In this document: positions 54,273 through 64,000 of the stretch, piece by piece | Position numbering within the stretch: the first letter of the stretch is position 1 | Layout of the letters: each line of letters opens with the position of its first letter | DNA from: Jaminaea rosea | Lineage: Eukaryota; Basidiomycota; Exobasidiomycetes; Microstromatales | Assembly (NCBI RefSeq): GCF_003144245.1 | Contig: NW_020289990.1 | Span: 310,001 to 374,000 of the forward strand | Reading direction: 5' to 3' | Length of the DNA: 64,000 bases | The notes under the pieces: generated by a model | The model's database searches: none | Seen by the model: the letters and a program-made list of their open reading frames with translations, nothing else | Told to the model about the DNA's origin: nothing | Program-made: the position numbers and the translations under genes

Positions 54273-55695
54273 TCAAGCGGCAATCAAGGCTCGCATCTCA
54301 GCCACTTTGCCCTCCCCATGCTTCTTGGTACGAGCCTCCATCTTGCGCAGCTCTACGAGCCGAGCGTCATTGTCCTCTGCCAAGGCCTCAACGAGGGCAC
54401 GGGTGGCTTGGACTTGGGCCAGGAGCTCCGTCGAGTCGACGCCGCCGACGCCGCCGGTAGAGAAGGAGAAAGCGCTTCGAGGCGGTGTAGCTGGCTTGGG
54501 CTGGTGGGCGGGTGTCGAAGCCATGGGCCCTGCGCCAGAGAGGGGAGCGATGGAGCTGACGGAGCTGGAAAGGAGTAGGGCAGTAATGTCTTGCACCTCG
54601 TCGTCCGAGCGGCTGCTCGCACCGAGCTGGTCATCGGCCCGGCGTTGCTCCTGCTCCTGCTTCTCGTGGACGCTGTCCTGGCGGTGAGAAGAAAGGAAGC
54701 GCGACAACAAAAAGGAATCGTCCGTCTCTCCTCCTGTCGTCTCCTCGGTGGGCAGCAAAGAGGTTGTGTCGGCCGCCGCGACCTGGCGAGGGGTGATGGA
54801 GCTGGCCGCGGGGCTGTCAGGGCGAGTGGCAATACTGCTGCCTGCTTCGAAACTGGCATCGTTGGCCTCCCAGAAGAGCGTTGTGCCGCGGGTATCATCG
54901 GGCTTGACTGGTGAGTTGGGCATAGAGCGTGCGGAGCGCTGCTTGCGGCGAGGACTGCTTCTCGTGCTCGCTGTCTCCGTGGATGTTGCCATCGACTGCG
55001 ATAGGCTGTTGTCGTCATCATTCTCGTGAAGAAGGAAGCTGGGCAACTTGGTCGTCGTCGCTCCCATCTTAGGCGTGGCAATCGCCGTAGGTGCGGCCGC
55101 CAGCATTGTTGATGCACGCCTCTGCCCGCCAAAGACGATCTTCTCCCAGTGATCGCCGTACTGCGTGCTGAGGAAGCTGGTCATGACGCGGGCTTCGCGG
55201 CGGAGGTGCTCGACTTCGATTGTCTTGGATTCGTTGCTGAAGCGAGGCGAGGGATGACGGTCAGCGAGACGCTCTCCGCTGACTGAATGTATAGTGCTCA
55301 CTCTCGTTGAAGGCCTTGTAGTATCTACGGGCGGTGTAGAGTCAGCTTTTCATGCTCTGTTGCACAGTGTCACTGCCTCTTTGCACCTTCTCTTGAGCTT
55401 CAAACTCGGACTCGAGCTTACGAGCTGCCTCCCAAGTCAAGCGTGGGCCCCCTCTTCGCTGCTGCGGGCAAGGCGTCTCAGCTCCCGTCGCTGTACCAGC
55501 ACGGACTTTTGCTCCTTTGCCGGTCCTTGTAGCGGACCTCGTAGCTGGAGCCATTCTGTCGCTTGTAGCTACTGGTGGAGGAGGTGCGAGAGGGAAGTTG
55601 CAGGAAGTGGATGGAGCGAGAGAAGAACGACGTCGTAAGCGGCGCAGCAAGGCGCGTGTGGGCGTTGTGGCCGGTAGAAGCTCTGGGTGCTCCAT
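54273..55695 (-). CDS. Coiled-coil orphan protein
   Basis: Three exons (55695-55387, 55324-55302, 55236-54273) give 431 aa; the middle exon is 23 nt. I do not recognise the family. The N-terminal 85 residues are Pro/Arg/Ala-rich. A helix near residues 88-125 (LTWEAARKLESEFEAQEKIL, then ESKTIEVEHLRREARVM) is rebuilt only when the microexon is spliced in. It is followed by FLSTQYGDHWEKIVFGG, the most protein-like block. The middle is Ser/Thr/Pro-rich and disordered, and the C-terminus is a second coiled coil (ALVEALAEDNDARLVELRKM). The shape suits a cytoskeletal or spindle-pole scaffold, but that is inference only. Divergent from the TB2/DP1 gene, 135 bp. Confidence 0.65.
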
Positions 55696-55830
55696 GGCAA
55701 TGTGGATGTTGATAGTGCATGTCCTAGAGCAGAGGTGTACAAGTCACATTCAGGGTCAAATGAACAGGCCTCCTTCAAAAGGCGCCGAGAGTCCAACACT
55801 TTACCCACGTGGTCGCTCCCGTTGACGCCA

Positions 55831-57832
55831 ATGCCTCACCTCGACGCGGGTCGTGGAGGCGACGGCGAGAGCGTCTTGTCTTCCTTCCTTCTTGGTTCGT
55901 CTTGCCGTCGTTGATGTCCTTGCTCAATGCAGGGCTCAAGTTGGCCATGTGAGTGCGCGCATTGCCAATTTGCGTCTTTCATAAGCGTGCTGACCCTCTT
56001 TGACGACACGCAGCTCGGCCATCAACCTCATCGACGTCTTCAAGGCGCTGACAGCGAGCGGATCAAAGTCGGCGACGGCGCCGTCCTTCTCTGAGCTCGG
56101 CCGTGCTACGTCGACTACTCATCGCCTAGTCAGGGACGCAGTGGGTACACCCAGTCGTCAGCCGCACACTCGCTACCGCATAGGAAGCACGCAAAGACGG
56201 CAACAGCTCCGGCTAGCGTTGTCACTCGTCGTCGTATGGACATTGTACCAGAGCGTCGAGCCTGTCCTGGACGCCATCGCCTCGTACATCGTCCCCTTCT
56301 ACTCCACACTCAAGACGGCCTTCCTGTTATGGCTCTTCTTCGCACGGACCGGCGCATCCATGCGTATCATTTCCACCCTCATCAACCCCGTCCTCGCCCC
56401 TTACCAAGTCCTCATCGACGCCATCATCTCCAGCACACTGAACCTCTTCTTCAATTTGACCTTCCTCGCGTCGCTGCCCATCTCGTGGGGACTGCTGTAC
56501 GTGCGCAGATCGACCGGTAGGGTCGTCAATTGGGCTCGCCTCTGGATGCCTTGGAGGGAGGCGAAGATTGAAGACAGTCCGAGCAAGAGCGTCCGGAATG
56601 GCGATGGCTCGCCGAGGATGCCGCCGCCGTCATTGTCAACAAGGCGACGACCACGACCATCTTCAGATGGCTCACCATCACTATCGGCGCCCACACAGCG
56701 CCACCGTACTGCCAGTCTCGGCATGGGCAGACCAGCGCAACTCGCCCCCCATTCCTCTGCGCGCTCTGTCTCATCCTCCTCCGGCTCATCACGTCCAACT
56801 GCCCCCTCAGCAGCCACGATGAAAGCGCTGCAGGACCTCCCGCCTGCTCCGACTGGCTTCTTTACCACAAGTCAAGCAGGCGACGGCAGCTTTGCCTTCA
56901 TCCCTGGCGGTCAGAAAGAGGAGACAGAAGATGCATCGCTCCCTGCTGCGCTGGATCCTTTCACCCCCTCGATTCTGCCTGGCGGGTTTGGCCTCTCGAA
57001 CGTCGTGGGCAAGAAACGCGGTCCTCTCAAGATGCCCGCTGCTGCCAAGGCCAGAAACAGCAAAGCAGCAAGCAGCTTCTCCGCTGCGGCAGACAAGATG
57101 GGAGCGAGGGCGGCTCTGGTCAAGCAGGATGTGAAGAAAGCTGCAGTGAAAGGTCGGAAGCAGGCGGGTGAGCTTGATGCAATGGACGAGGATGAGGAAG
57201 AGGATGGAGAGGAAGAGCAGCCGCTATTCAGAGGGCAAGACGAGGAGGAACAGAAACCCACAAACAAAGACAGCGTAATTACTCCTTCTCGTCGGAGAAG
57301 AAAGGAAAGCATAGACGCCCCCTCCTCGGCCCTAGCGTCAGCGTCCAAGCGTCCCAAGCTCCAAGTCTTCGAAGACCCCAGCTTGAGCGGCAGCGAGCCC
57401 ACGGCGAGACGTAGCACGCGCGCTTCAAGCTCGCGGGCGAATAGTCGAGCCAACAGTGTGGTTGACGGGGAAGAGGTGTCAGAGGAGGCGGCGACGAACG
57501 GTAGGAGACCAGCAGCCAAGCGCGGTGGCGATGTGCTGCGCCCGCCCCTCAGCGGGCTTCCGAGGTCGGTCAGTACCAGGGGAGGCAGAGGCGGCATCCT
57601 CACGAGATCGACGAGCTCAAGGACGCTGGGTGAAGAGGTGAATGGTGGCAAGGGTGCAACGACACCAGCGACATTAGAAGGTAGAGGTGGAGCGACGACA
57701 GCTAAGGGTCGTGCGGCTGCCGCGGCTCGAGGTGGCGTCAAGGGAAGAGGCGGCGGGCGGGGCGTGACGGGCAAGGCTAGTTCGATGAGGGGAAGAAGGG
57801 CGGCGGTACCATCGGTGAAGCATGATGAATAG
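55831..57832 (+). CDS. TB2/DP1/HVA22-domain (REEP/Yop1-like) protein
   Basis: The main exon (56014-57832) codes 606 residues. It starts with SAINLIDVFKALTASGSK and then has the TB2/DP1/HVA22 core: LALSLVVVWTLYQSVEPVLD, IASYIVPFYSTLKTAFLLWL and MRIISTLINPVLAPYQ. Further hydrophobic stretches and a 400-residue disordered, Arg/Ser/Gly-rich tail with RGG-like repeats (GGRGG, RGGVKGRGGG) follow. Such proteins shape ER tubules by hairpin insertion; the tail is unusual. The N-terminus is uncertain. A 16-nt exon (55933-55948, coding GLKLAI) joins in phase, and an ATG at 55831 would precede it via a weak GTCGTG donor. Treat the first about 12 residues as provisional. Confidence 0.72.
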
Positions 57833-58004
57833 TATCACAAAGGGCTGATGCGACAACGACTGGGCAGACACCATCGGCTGCTACCTCCTAGGAACATCGC
57901 GCTTCTCCCGTTTCCGCCGCATAGCAAAGCATTATCACTCGCCTCTCCTCTTCACCTCCTGTTGAGCGACCGTGCATCTTTGACTTGTCGCCTACCCAGC
58001 GATG

Positions 58005-59027
58005 TCAAACCAATGTGCACTCGAGATTCAACGGAGCTTCCGGTGCGCGTGAACGAGTGTCGTCCTGTAGAAGCCTGCCTTTCTCCCGTAAAGCAGTCTT
58101 CTTAGCCTCTCGATACTTTGGGTCCTTGGACTGGATTCGTGGGACTGCACCGTCCCTCCGTTCATCCTCGAAGGTACAAGCAACCGAATCCAGGGGTGTA
58201 AGGCCAGAGAAGTCGATGTGCTCAAATGCTTTATTGATATCGCCGACGCCCAGTGTCCCCTGACCAGAGAAGAATCGCGACACGAGACGACCATAGGCGA
58301 CGAGCTGCCGGAAATCGTACGGAGGCTTGAAGAGAAGGGTGCTGGAGACCCAGGCATCTGTTGTGAACATACTCAGAGGGAAGAAGAGACGATATCGGTT
58401 GGCGCGACCGTAGTCGAAATATTGCGAGAGGAAATTGCCGCAGCCGGGCACCTCAGCAGCGCTCCACATAATCCCTAGCCAGTGGTGGCGATTGTACTGA
58501 TTGGCGTACATCTGCATCTCGGAGTCCAGGTCCAATTGCAGCGACTGAGAGAGGGTCAAGATTGCTGGCATCGTGAAGGAGTCTGCGCGATTGAAGAGGC
58601 TAATCGTCGTCGTCGCCTTGTTGCTGACCATGCCCTGAAAGGCGCAGAGGATGTCGGGAAAGGCTGAGGCTAGGCGTAGCGGTCTCACCGGGACGCCTTG
58701 AAATGGTATGGCAAGGACCCGACACACGAGAGGGCACTGCGCGACCAGATATAAGTCTTTGACCACCTTCTCGACCGCTCGCTTGGCCTTGCGACCGTCA
58801 TTGACCCGGATCTTGATCCCTACGTAGAGAAAGAATGCGGTATGGACGAGCGCGTCAGCTTGGCGAAGCCAGCTCAGCACCGCCGATCTATACTGCTGCG
58901 GCCAGCAGCCCGGCTCTATGTCGTCTGGGTCTGTGATCACGAGCCCTGACTGGTCCAGGCATTGCTTGAATGCCTTGATAGAGTCGTCGACAGAAGGTGC
59001 AGCCGGATGAGCTAGGTCCATCGCCAT
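58005..59027 (-). CDS. Orphan protein of 340 residues
   Basis: Single open exon from the first ATG, 340 aa, no family recognised. It reads as a folded globular protein: AFKQCLDQSGLVITDPDDIE, ALVHTAFFLYVGIKIRVNDG, MYANQYNRHHWLGIMWSAAE, NFLSQYFDYGRANRYRLFF and SSTLLFKPPYDFRQLVAYGR. There are several aromatic residues and moderate hydrophobicity but no clear TM segment or signal. The last 50 residues are charged. There is little low complexity, unlike the other orphans here, which makes it a reasonable structural target. Convergent with the TB2/DP1 gene, 172 bp. Confidence 0.65.
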   Translation of the reverse strand: MAMDLAHPAAPSVDDSIKAFKQCLDQSGLVITDPDDIEPGCWPQQYRSAVLSWLRQADALVHTAFFLYVGIKIRVNDGRKAKRAVEKVVKDLYLVAQCPLVCRVLAIPFQGVPVRPLRLASAFPDILCAFQGMVSNKATTTISLFNRADSFTMPAILTLSQSLQLDLDSEMQMYANQYNRHHWLGIMWSAAEVPGCGNFLSQYFDYGRANRYRLFFPLSMFTTDAWVSSTLLFKPPYDFRQLVAYGRLVSRFFSGQGTLGVGDINKAFEHIDFSGLTPLDSVACTFEDERRDGAVPRIQSKDPKYREAKKTALREKGRLLQDDTRSRAPEAPLNLECTLV

Positions 59028-59466
59028 GGCTGCGCTTGACAGAAGGAGCGGAGGTGCAATGCATTCAAGCTCGTCGTAATCAAAGTGTACTCTTGAAGGA
59101 GCAGCAATGACGGCGACCAGTCGCAATCAGCAGCACACTGACGGACAGTCTCAATTCGACTACAATGACCAAGAGCACGCGGCTACATAATTCTGTACAG
59201 GCACCGCCACTCTGTGACTCATTGGGAGCATCTGACCCTCACTCTGAGACAGATGTGTGCCTCCGCTATGTAGAGTAGCCCTCGAGACTCATTGGGCATA
59301 CACGAGTAGCGAGCGTCTTGCTCGCTTGTTTGATCGTTCGTAGCCGCTGGGCGACGCTGTTCCGCTCCGGCCGCTGGTCGACTTCCCCGCATGGCCGGCC
59401 ACCCGGCAAGTCAATGCAGTTTGTGCCGGCGACTTTCCTCCCAACGACTCTCCATCAGCTCCATCA
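59028..59466. other. Divergent intergenic region orphan / GST
   Basis: 439 bp between divergent starts. No gene seen. Confidence 0.45.
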
Positions 59467-60352
59467 ATGTCATCGACTCAATATCCCTCGACGGAAAATA
59501 TGGCCTCTCCGGCAGCGCGTAGCCGCATCGTACTCTACTATGACATCGTCTCGCCTTGGAGCTTCGTGGCATTCCGCACACTTCGAGCCTATGCGCGCTT
59601 GTGGGAGAAGGAGGCCGACTTGGAGCTTTGCCCCTTCAATCTGGTCTGTACGAGCGGTACCAGTGTGATCGGGGCGTTGTGCTGACCTCGACTGAACTTT
59701 GGCAGGGCTACGTCATGAAACAATCTGGCAACCAGCCTCCAATCATGGTGCCCAACAAGTAAGTTCACCACGAGGCCCGATGGGCGGGGCCCTCAGCTTC
59801 GCTCACAACCCCCGGTCCCCGCCCTGCCGCAGAGGCCGTTGGATGTTCGAGCAAATGAAGCTCTCCTCCGAATTCTTTGGTACCCCTCTCGTCAAGCCGC
59901 AGGAGTTCCCCTTTAACACCTTTCCGCTGCAGTGCCTTCTGCGCATCATCAAGGACAAGCATTCTTCCGCCGTCCTCGAGGAGGCGACAGAGCACTTCTA
60001 CATGCGCGTCTGGGGCGAGGGGAAGGCCGTCCGCACGCCAGAGGAGATCAAGGCTGAGCTCAATGAGATTGCGAAGAGAGGAAACTTGGGTGGGGAGAAG
60101 CTGGATGTCGAGGCGCTGCTAGAGGAAGCGGGGAGGAAGGAGACGAGGACGCGTGTCAATGAGGAGGCGAAGCGCATCGTCGATGAGGGAGGGGCTTTCG
60201 GAGCGCCGTGGATCGTCACGACGCGGGGCAGCGATGGCAAGTCAATGCACTGGTTTGGGTCCGACCGTCAAGAGCAAATTGCCCACTGGCTCAACCTCCC
60301 CTACAAAGGGCCACTCGCCGGTACTAGCACCTCTCAACAGCCAAAGCTCTAA
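59467..60352 (+). CDS. Kappa-class glutathione S-transferase / DsbA-like isomerase
   Basis: Three exons (59467-59643, 59707-59759, 59833-60352) give 249 aa. A thioredoxin fold starts RIVLYYDIVSPWSFVAFRTL, with the catalytic Ser of the kappa-GST/2-hydroxychromene-2-carboxylate isomerase family in VSPWSF. GYVMKQSGNQPPIMVPNKG matches the family's substrate loop. The all-alpha insertion covers about residues 100-200, and the C-terminal GGAFGAPWIV is the family cis-Pro region. Kappa GSTs are mitochondrial or peroxisomal in animals; here no clear signal is seen (the C-terminus is PKL, near but not equal to a strict PTS1). The first donor, GTCTGT, is non-canonical but keeps frame and the family sequence. 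Confidence 0.87.
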
Positions 60353-60404
60353 TCGCCGTGGAAAAGTCAATGTAACATTACGATCGCGTCGAGCGAGAGC
60401 GCGC

Positions 60405-62576
60405 CTACTTCTCGGCCACCTTACTGGCCTTTGCCTGCTTCTTCTCGTCCCTCTTGATCTCCTCGCGCCTCTTGGCCAACCTTTGAGCCTCCTCAGCCTT
60501 CTTCGCCTTGGTGTAGCTCATCTTGTCGTACAACTTGCGCTGACGATTGCTCAACAGGCCGCGAGCCATCTTGCGTGCCTCTTCTTCCTCTTGAGCAGCA
60601 GCCGTGGTCGCCGCGTCGCCCTGCTTCTTCTTCTTTGACGGCGCAGACGTAGGGTCCGCCGATGCGGAAGCTGTCGAGGCACCTCCAGCACCACCCGTCG
60701 CCTTGAGCCATGCCGCACGTACGCGGTCCAGCTCGGCCTCGCCTCCCATTGATTCGGCCTCGAGCTCAGCCGCGTCCATCAGACCTGCGTCGTGCGCGGC
60801 GTCTGGGTCGTCTGCTGACTCCAGCAACGCGCGAAGAGCCGGGCGTGACTCAGGAACCTCCTCCTGCTCCCCGCCATCGTCCTCATCGTCACTCGACCCA
60901 CTCGCCTCGCCCTCCGCAAGTTCCTCGTCAACGACCTCTCCCTCAACGAACGGCGACAAGTGCGGTGGCAGCGTAGCTCCCACAGCGTACTTGTCCTCGG
61001 GCAGCAAGGAACCTCGGTTGGCACAGTCAACAACCCATTGCGGCTGTACGTACTTTCGCCCCTCCTTCCTCTTCGACGCCTCCAGCTCCGGTCGGTCAAT
61101 GATGACATGCGTAATTCTTGCATCGTCCTCCTGCAGCGGCGAGTTGGGTGCAAGCGTCTCGTCCCATCCTATGCGGGTGTTGAAACTGCCGTAGGAGCGG
61201 AGGATGAAGGAGAGGAGGGAGAGGGGGGTCGAGCGGTCCAGATAGACAGTGCAATTGCGGAAGAGGGTGCGCGTCTCGTCTGACGAGTCCGATGAGGGAA
61301 GCGGCAGTGTGTCGATTCCTGACTTGGAGCCGTCGACGGCAAAATCATCTGCCTGGTCTGCGGCTGACTCTGCAGCCTCTTCAATGTCCTCCTCCGCCGT
61401 CTCCTGATCGCCTGGCTGTACATCGTGCTCGACAGCTCGGACTGCTTTACGAACCGCCTTTTTGCTCAGAGCGCTCGAGGATGATGCGCTGGTCGAAGCG
61501 ACGGCTGATGAAGCCTTGGGCTGATCAAGGTTAGGTGGATACGACTCGCCCAAGTCTGCGTACAGCTTGAAGAGCACAAAGGAGAGGAGCGTCGTGTAGA
61601 GCTCGAGAAAGGTCGACATGATTCGGAAGTCGACGTCGTGAGGTACATGCTGGGTAAAAGGGTAAGGGACGAGCCAAGTGACATCCTTGCGGCGGATCGT
61701 GGCTTGGAAGTAGATTCCCTTGATGGAGAGGAACGTCTTGTTGAGGGCCTTTGTCCTGACGATATACTCGTCCCATTCGCGCTTGAGGCGAGAGCAGGTG
61801 TCGACAACACCTTCGGGCAGATTATACATCTTGGCGGGCAGATTGGCGAATAAACTGTGAGTGACGTTGGGAGGCAACAAGTCAGATTGGAGTCTGCATG
61901 CTATGTTGGCCGCTTGCTCGTACGCACGCAATCATGCAGAGTGCATCATCGATGTCTCCGATGGCCTCGTCGAAGGTGGGATAGCGCTCTTTGATGATAT
62001 GGTCGAGGGTGTATCTGGGCGAGCCAAGCACGGCTGGTCAGCATTCAGACGACTCTCATCCCCGGCAATCGCATGCTACTCACTGTGGCTTGGCGTCGTC
62101 GAGATTCTTTGCCGCAGCCCATTCTCGCCTGCCTACCGCTCTGCTGAGCTTCTTCGCAAAGGTCTGTGTGGCGTCCGAACGGAGAGTTGGGTCAGATCAG
62201 CATATACTGCAGGCTGGAGATGCTCTTCGGTTCGCGGCGCACCTTATGATCCCTAAGCGAACGGAGGATGGGCTCGTGTGCAAGGTATTGGATATCCTTG
62301 GCATAGTAGAAGGACGCAGGTGCAGTTGACCCCTTATTGGCTCTCTTGACATGTCGAGGCTGCTGAGGGTGGATGCCCTTGAGGATGCAGAGGCGACGGA
62401 AGTCTGAGAGCGAGACTTGAAGCTTCTTAAGGGCTGCGGGCAGGAGGGTTGTGGAAATCAGTGAGTCAGCATTGCTCACTACATGACATATTCTAGCGGA
62501 TCTCCCTCTCACCTTGGTTGCGGGTCACGAAGTTCTTGGCGGCACCAGACTCTCCACGCTTCTTGAGACGAGCCAT
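60405..62576 (-). CDS. NOP7: Pescadillo homologue NOP7 (PES1)
   Basis: NOP7 is the scaffold of the Nop7-Erb1-Ytm1 complex in 60S ribosome assembly in the nucleolus. Five exons (62576-62513, 62433-62243, 62163-62084, 62014-61928, 61854-60405) give 623 aa. The N-terminus has the pescadillo hallmarks [37 protein letters not shown] and [14 protein letters not shown]. The pescadillo domain continues with [12 protein letters not shown] and [18 protein letters not shown] domain follows ([20 protein letters not shown], then [20 protein letters not shown]). The C-terminal third is acidic, then a Lys/Arg coiled coil, as usual. Convergent with the GST, 52 bp. Confidence 0.96.
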
Positions 62577-62969
62577 TGCTGCAGCGAGAGGGTGATAGTG
62601 ATGTTGGTGGTAATGGCCAGGCGACGCCTGAACCAAGCCTCGTTTCCGCTCGAAATGTTCAATTCAACTCTCACCCGCTCCGAGGGACAAAACTTTGAGT
62701 CGGCCTAGTGCTGACGTAAGCGAGAGCGAGCGCTTCCGCCTGGACGAGATCCGTGCCTGAGAGTCGCGTGCGTGTGACCCGACGAGAATTGACTTGCCGT
62801 GAATTCCTTGGCGGCCCGCACGAAAGGGCGCCGGTGAACCCTGATTCCGTCGCGATTGCAAAGCCTTGCTGCGTCACCAGGGGATGGAGTCAAAGGAGGG
62901 TGGGGCTCCTCAAATGGACGCTGTCCTGCTTGCCACTCTCATCAACCATCCAACGCGCCGGCCATAGCC
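62577..62969. other. Divergent intergenic region NOP7 / dioxygenase
   Basis: 393 bp between divergent starts. No gene seen. Confidence 0.5.
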
Positions 62970-64000
62970 ATGAGACTATGTACCTTGACCGCAGCCAGCG
63001 CCATCGTGGCTGGTCTTGCCTTGGGTGAGTGGCGAGCAATGCAGCTCAAAATGCTCTCATTATTTAAACAGCTCAACAACGATCGCACTCGCAGCCCACG
63101 GCCCATCGACCCGTGAAGAGGTCGAGGCATTTCATGCTCGCCAGGCATCAGCCTATCACTGCGCCCCCGCCGTCGCTGCCCTGACAGCGCAGCGCAAGCG
63201 CAATTGGGCACAAAAGGTCTTGGGCGGTGCACCCCTCGCCATGAAGCAGTACTTCGTCGACAGCGGCACCAAGGAATCGGAGCAAGGCAAGCAGATCATG
63301 GCATGTGACCCGGTGCAAGAGACGAGCATACGCAACTCGACTTGTGTGTTGGCGCCAGAGACGACCGAGGGTCCCTACTACCACTCGGAGGGCCACCCTA
63401 TCCGCTCTAACATGGCAGAGAATCAGCTCGGTCTGCTCTTCCTCATGAACGTCGGCGTCATCGATGTCGAGACGTGTGAACCGGTGCCCAACGTCCTCGT
63501 CGACCTGTGGATGGCCAACGCGACGGGATATTACGCCGGTCATCCAAGCCCAAAGAAGGGTCTAGAGAATGAGGTGCCCGCTCAGACGGGAAAGCGCAAG
63601 GGACTCCTCTCGGCGTATCCTCGAGATGAGGGACCCGTTGGAAAGGAGACGTGGCTGAGGGGAGCTCTTCCGACCGATCAGAACGGCGTCACCGAGTTCA
63701 CGTCCGTCTTCCCTGGCTACTATACAGGCCGAGCAACGCACGTTCACGTCAAGGTGCATCCAGAATGGACAGCGTTGCCCAACGGTACCTTTACAAGCGG
63801 CAGGCTAGTGCACACGGTGAGTGCGGAGAGGGCAGATGAGATTCAAAGCGGAGGAGGGGGAGACTGACTTCTGAATCTCATCATCGATTGTGCAGGGCCA
63901 ATTCTTCGTTGATGACGACCTCAATCAGCAGATCGACAAGCTGCAGCCGTACAACGAAAATCCGCTCCTTCGCCCAGGCAAGGGCGGCCGCACACGCAAC
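62970..64000 (+). CDS. Secreted intradiol ring-cleavage dioxygenase, 5' part
   Basis: A non-heme Fe(III) enzyme that opens catechol-type rings; fungal secreted members act on plant aromatics outside the cell. Exons 62970-63024, 63095-63816 and 63896 onward give 294 residues before the window ends. A signal peptide (MRLCTLTAASAIVAGLALA) is completed by the first splice join. The core has TCVLAPETTEGPYYHSEGHP (first iron-ligand Tyr in EGPYY), IDVETCEPVPNVLVDLWMAN, the TDQNGVTEFTSVFPGYYTGR block and ATHVHVKVH (second Tyr and the two His ligands). The AG at 63094 was used, not the one at 63071, because only it keeps frame. The C-terminus lies outside the window. Confidence 0.9.

Noticed and set aside
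63072-63094. Nearer splice acceptor (AG at 63071) for the dioxygenase
   Set aside because: Using it shifts the frame relative to the signal-peptide exon; the AG at 63094 keeps frame and gives a clean signal peptide.

Overview
The window is ordinary nuclear DNA of a fungus, most likely a basidiomycete. It is GC-rich and gene-dense, with about 34 protein genes in 64 kb. Most genes are split by short GT-AG introns (about 45-150 bp) with donors such as GTGAGT, GTAAGT and GTGGGT. The gene content is fungal: MGM101, an ATP sulfurylase with an APS-kinase-like tail, a fungal NDUFA1 homologue, CAF17/IBA57, a Vba-type vacuolar MFS protein and a secreted intradiol dioxygenase. An Ustilaginomycotina or other early-diverging basidiomycete yeast is my best guess from protein flavour. 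I cannot name the species. I saw no tRNA, rRNA, CRISPR array, transposon or viral fossil.

Layout, left to right. 1-9.5 kb: UFD2 (3' part cut off by the window edge), urease accessory UreG, mitochondrial recombination protein MGM101, TFIIB, BCP1 and a SIKE/FGFR1OP2-like STRIPAK coiled-coil protein. 10.6-17.7 kb: an orphan disordered protein, a five-exon Gfo/Idh/MocA sugar reductase with a perfect hairpin in intron 1, ribosomal protein uS13 (RPS18) and exosome subunit RRP40. 18.0-30.3 kb: a 1445-aa orphan rebuilt from four exons, FAD synthetase, VPS16, a J-domain protein with a Gly-rich hydrophobic tail, and IBA57. 30.3-42.5 kb: a vacuolar-type MFS transporter, a CHCHD5/MIX14-like protein built around a 13-nt microexon, PPP4R2, a mitochondrial rhodanese, RRP9, ATP sulfurylase and an unrecognised, probably mitochondrial membrane protein. 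44.0-57.8 kb: P5C dehydrogenase, TSR1, an MFS permease, complex I NDUFA1, a coiled-coil orphan with a 23-nt microexon and a TB2/DP1/HVA22 protein. 58.0-64.0 kb: an orphan, a kappa-class GST, pescadillo NOP7 and the 5' part of an intradiol dioxygenase that runs off the right edge.

The genes do not form a biosynthetic cluster. Two housekeeping themes recur: ribosome and RNA biogenesis (RPS18, RRP40, RRP9, TSR1, NOP7, BCP1) and mitochondria (MGM101, IBA57, rhodanese, CHCHD5-like, P5CDH, NDUFA1). Many neighbours are divergent pairs sharing a 135-500 bp promoter region or convergent pairs 50-300 bp apart. Exon joins below were placed by hand from splice signals, reading phase and family knowledge. 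Total lengths divide by three for every gene given with an exon list, except where stated.
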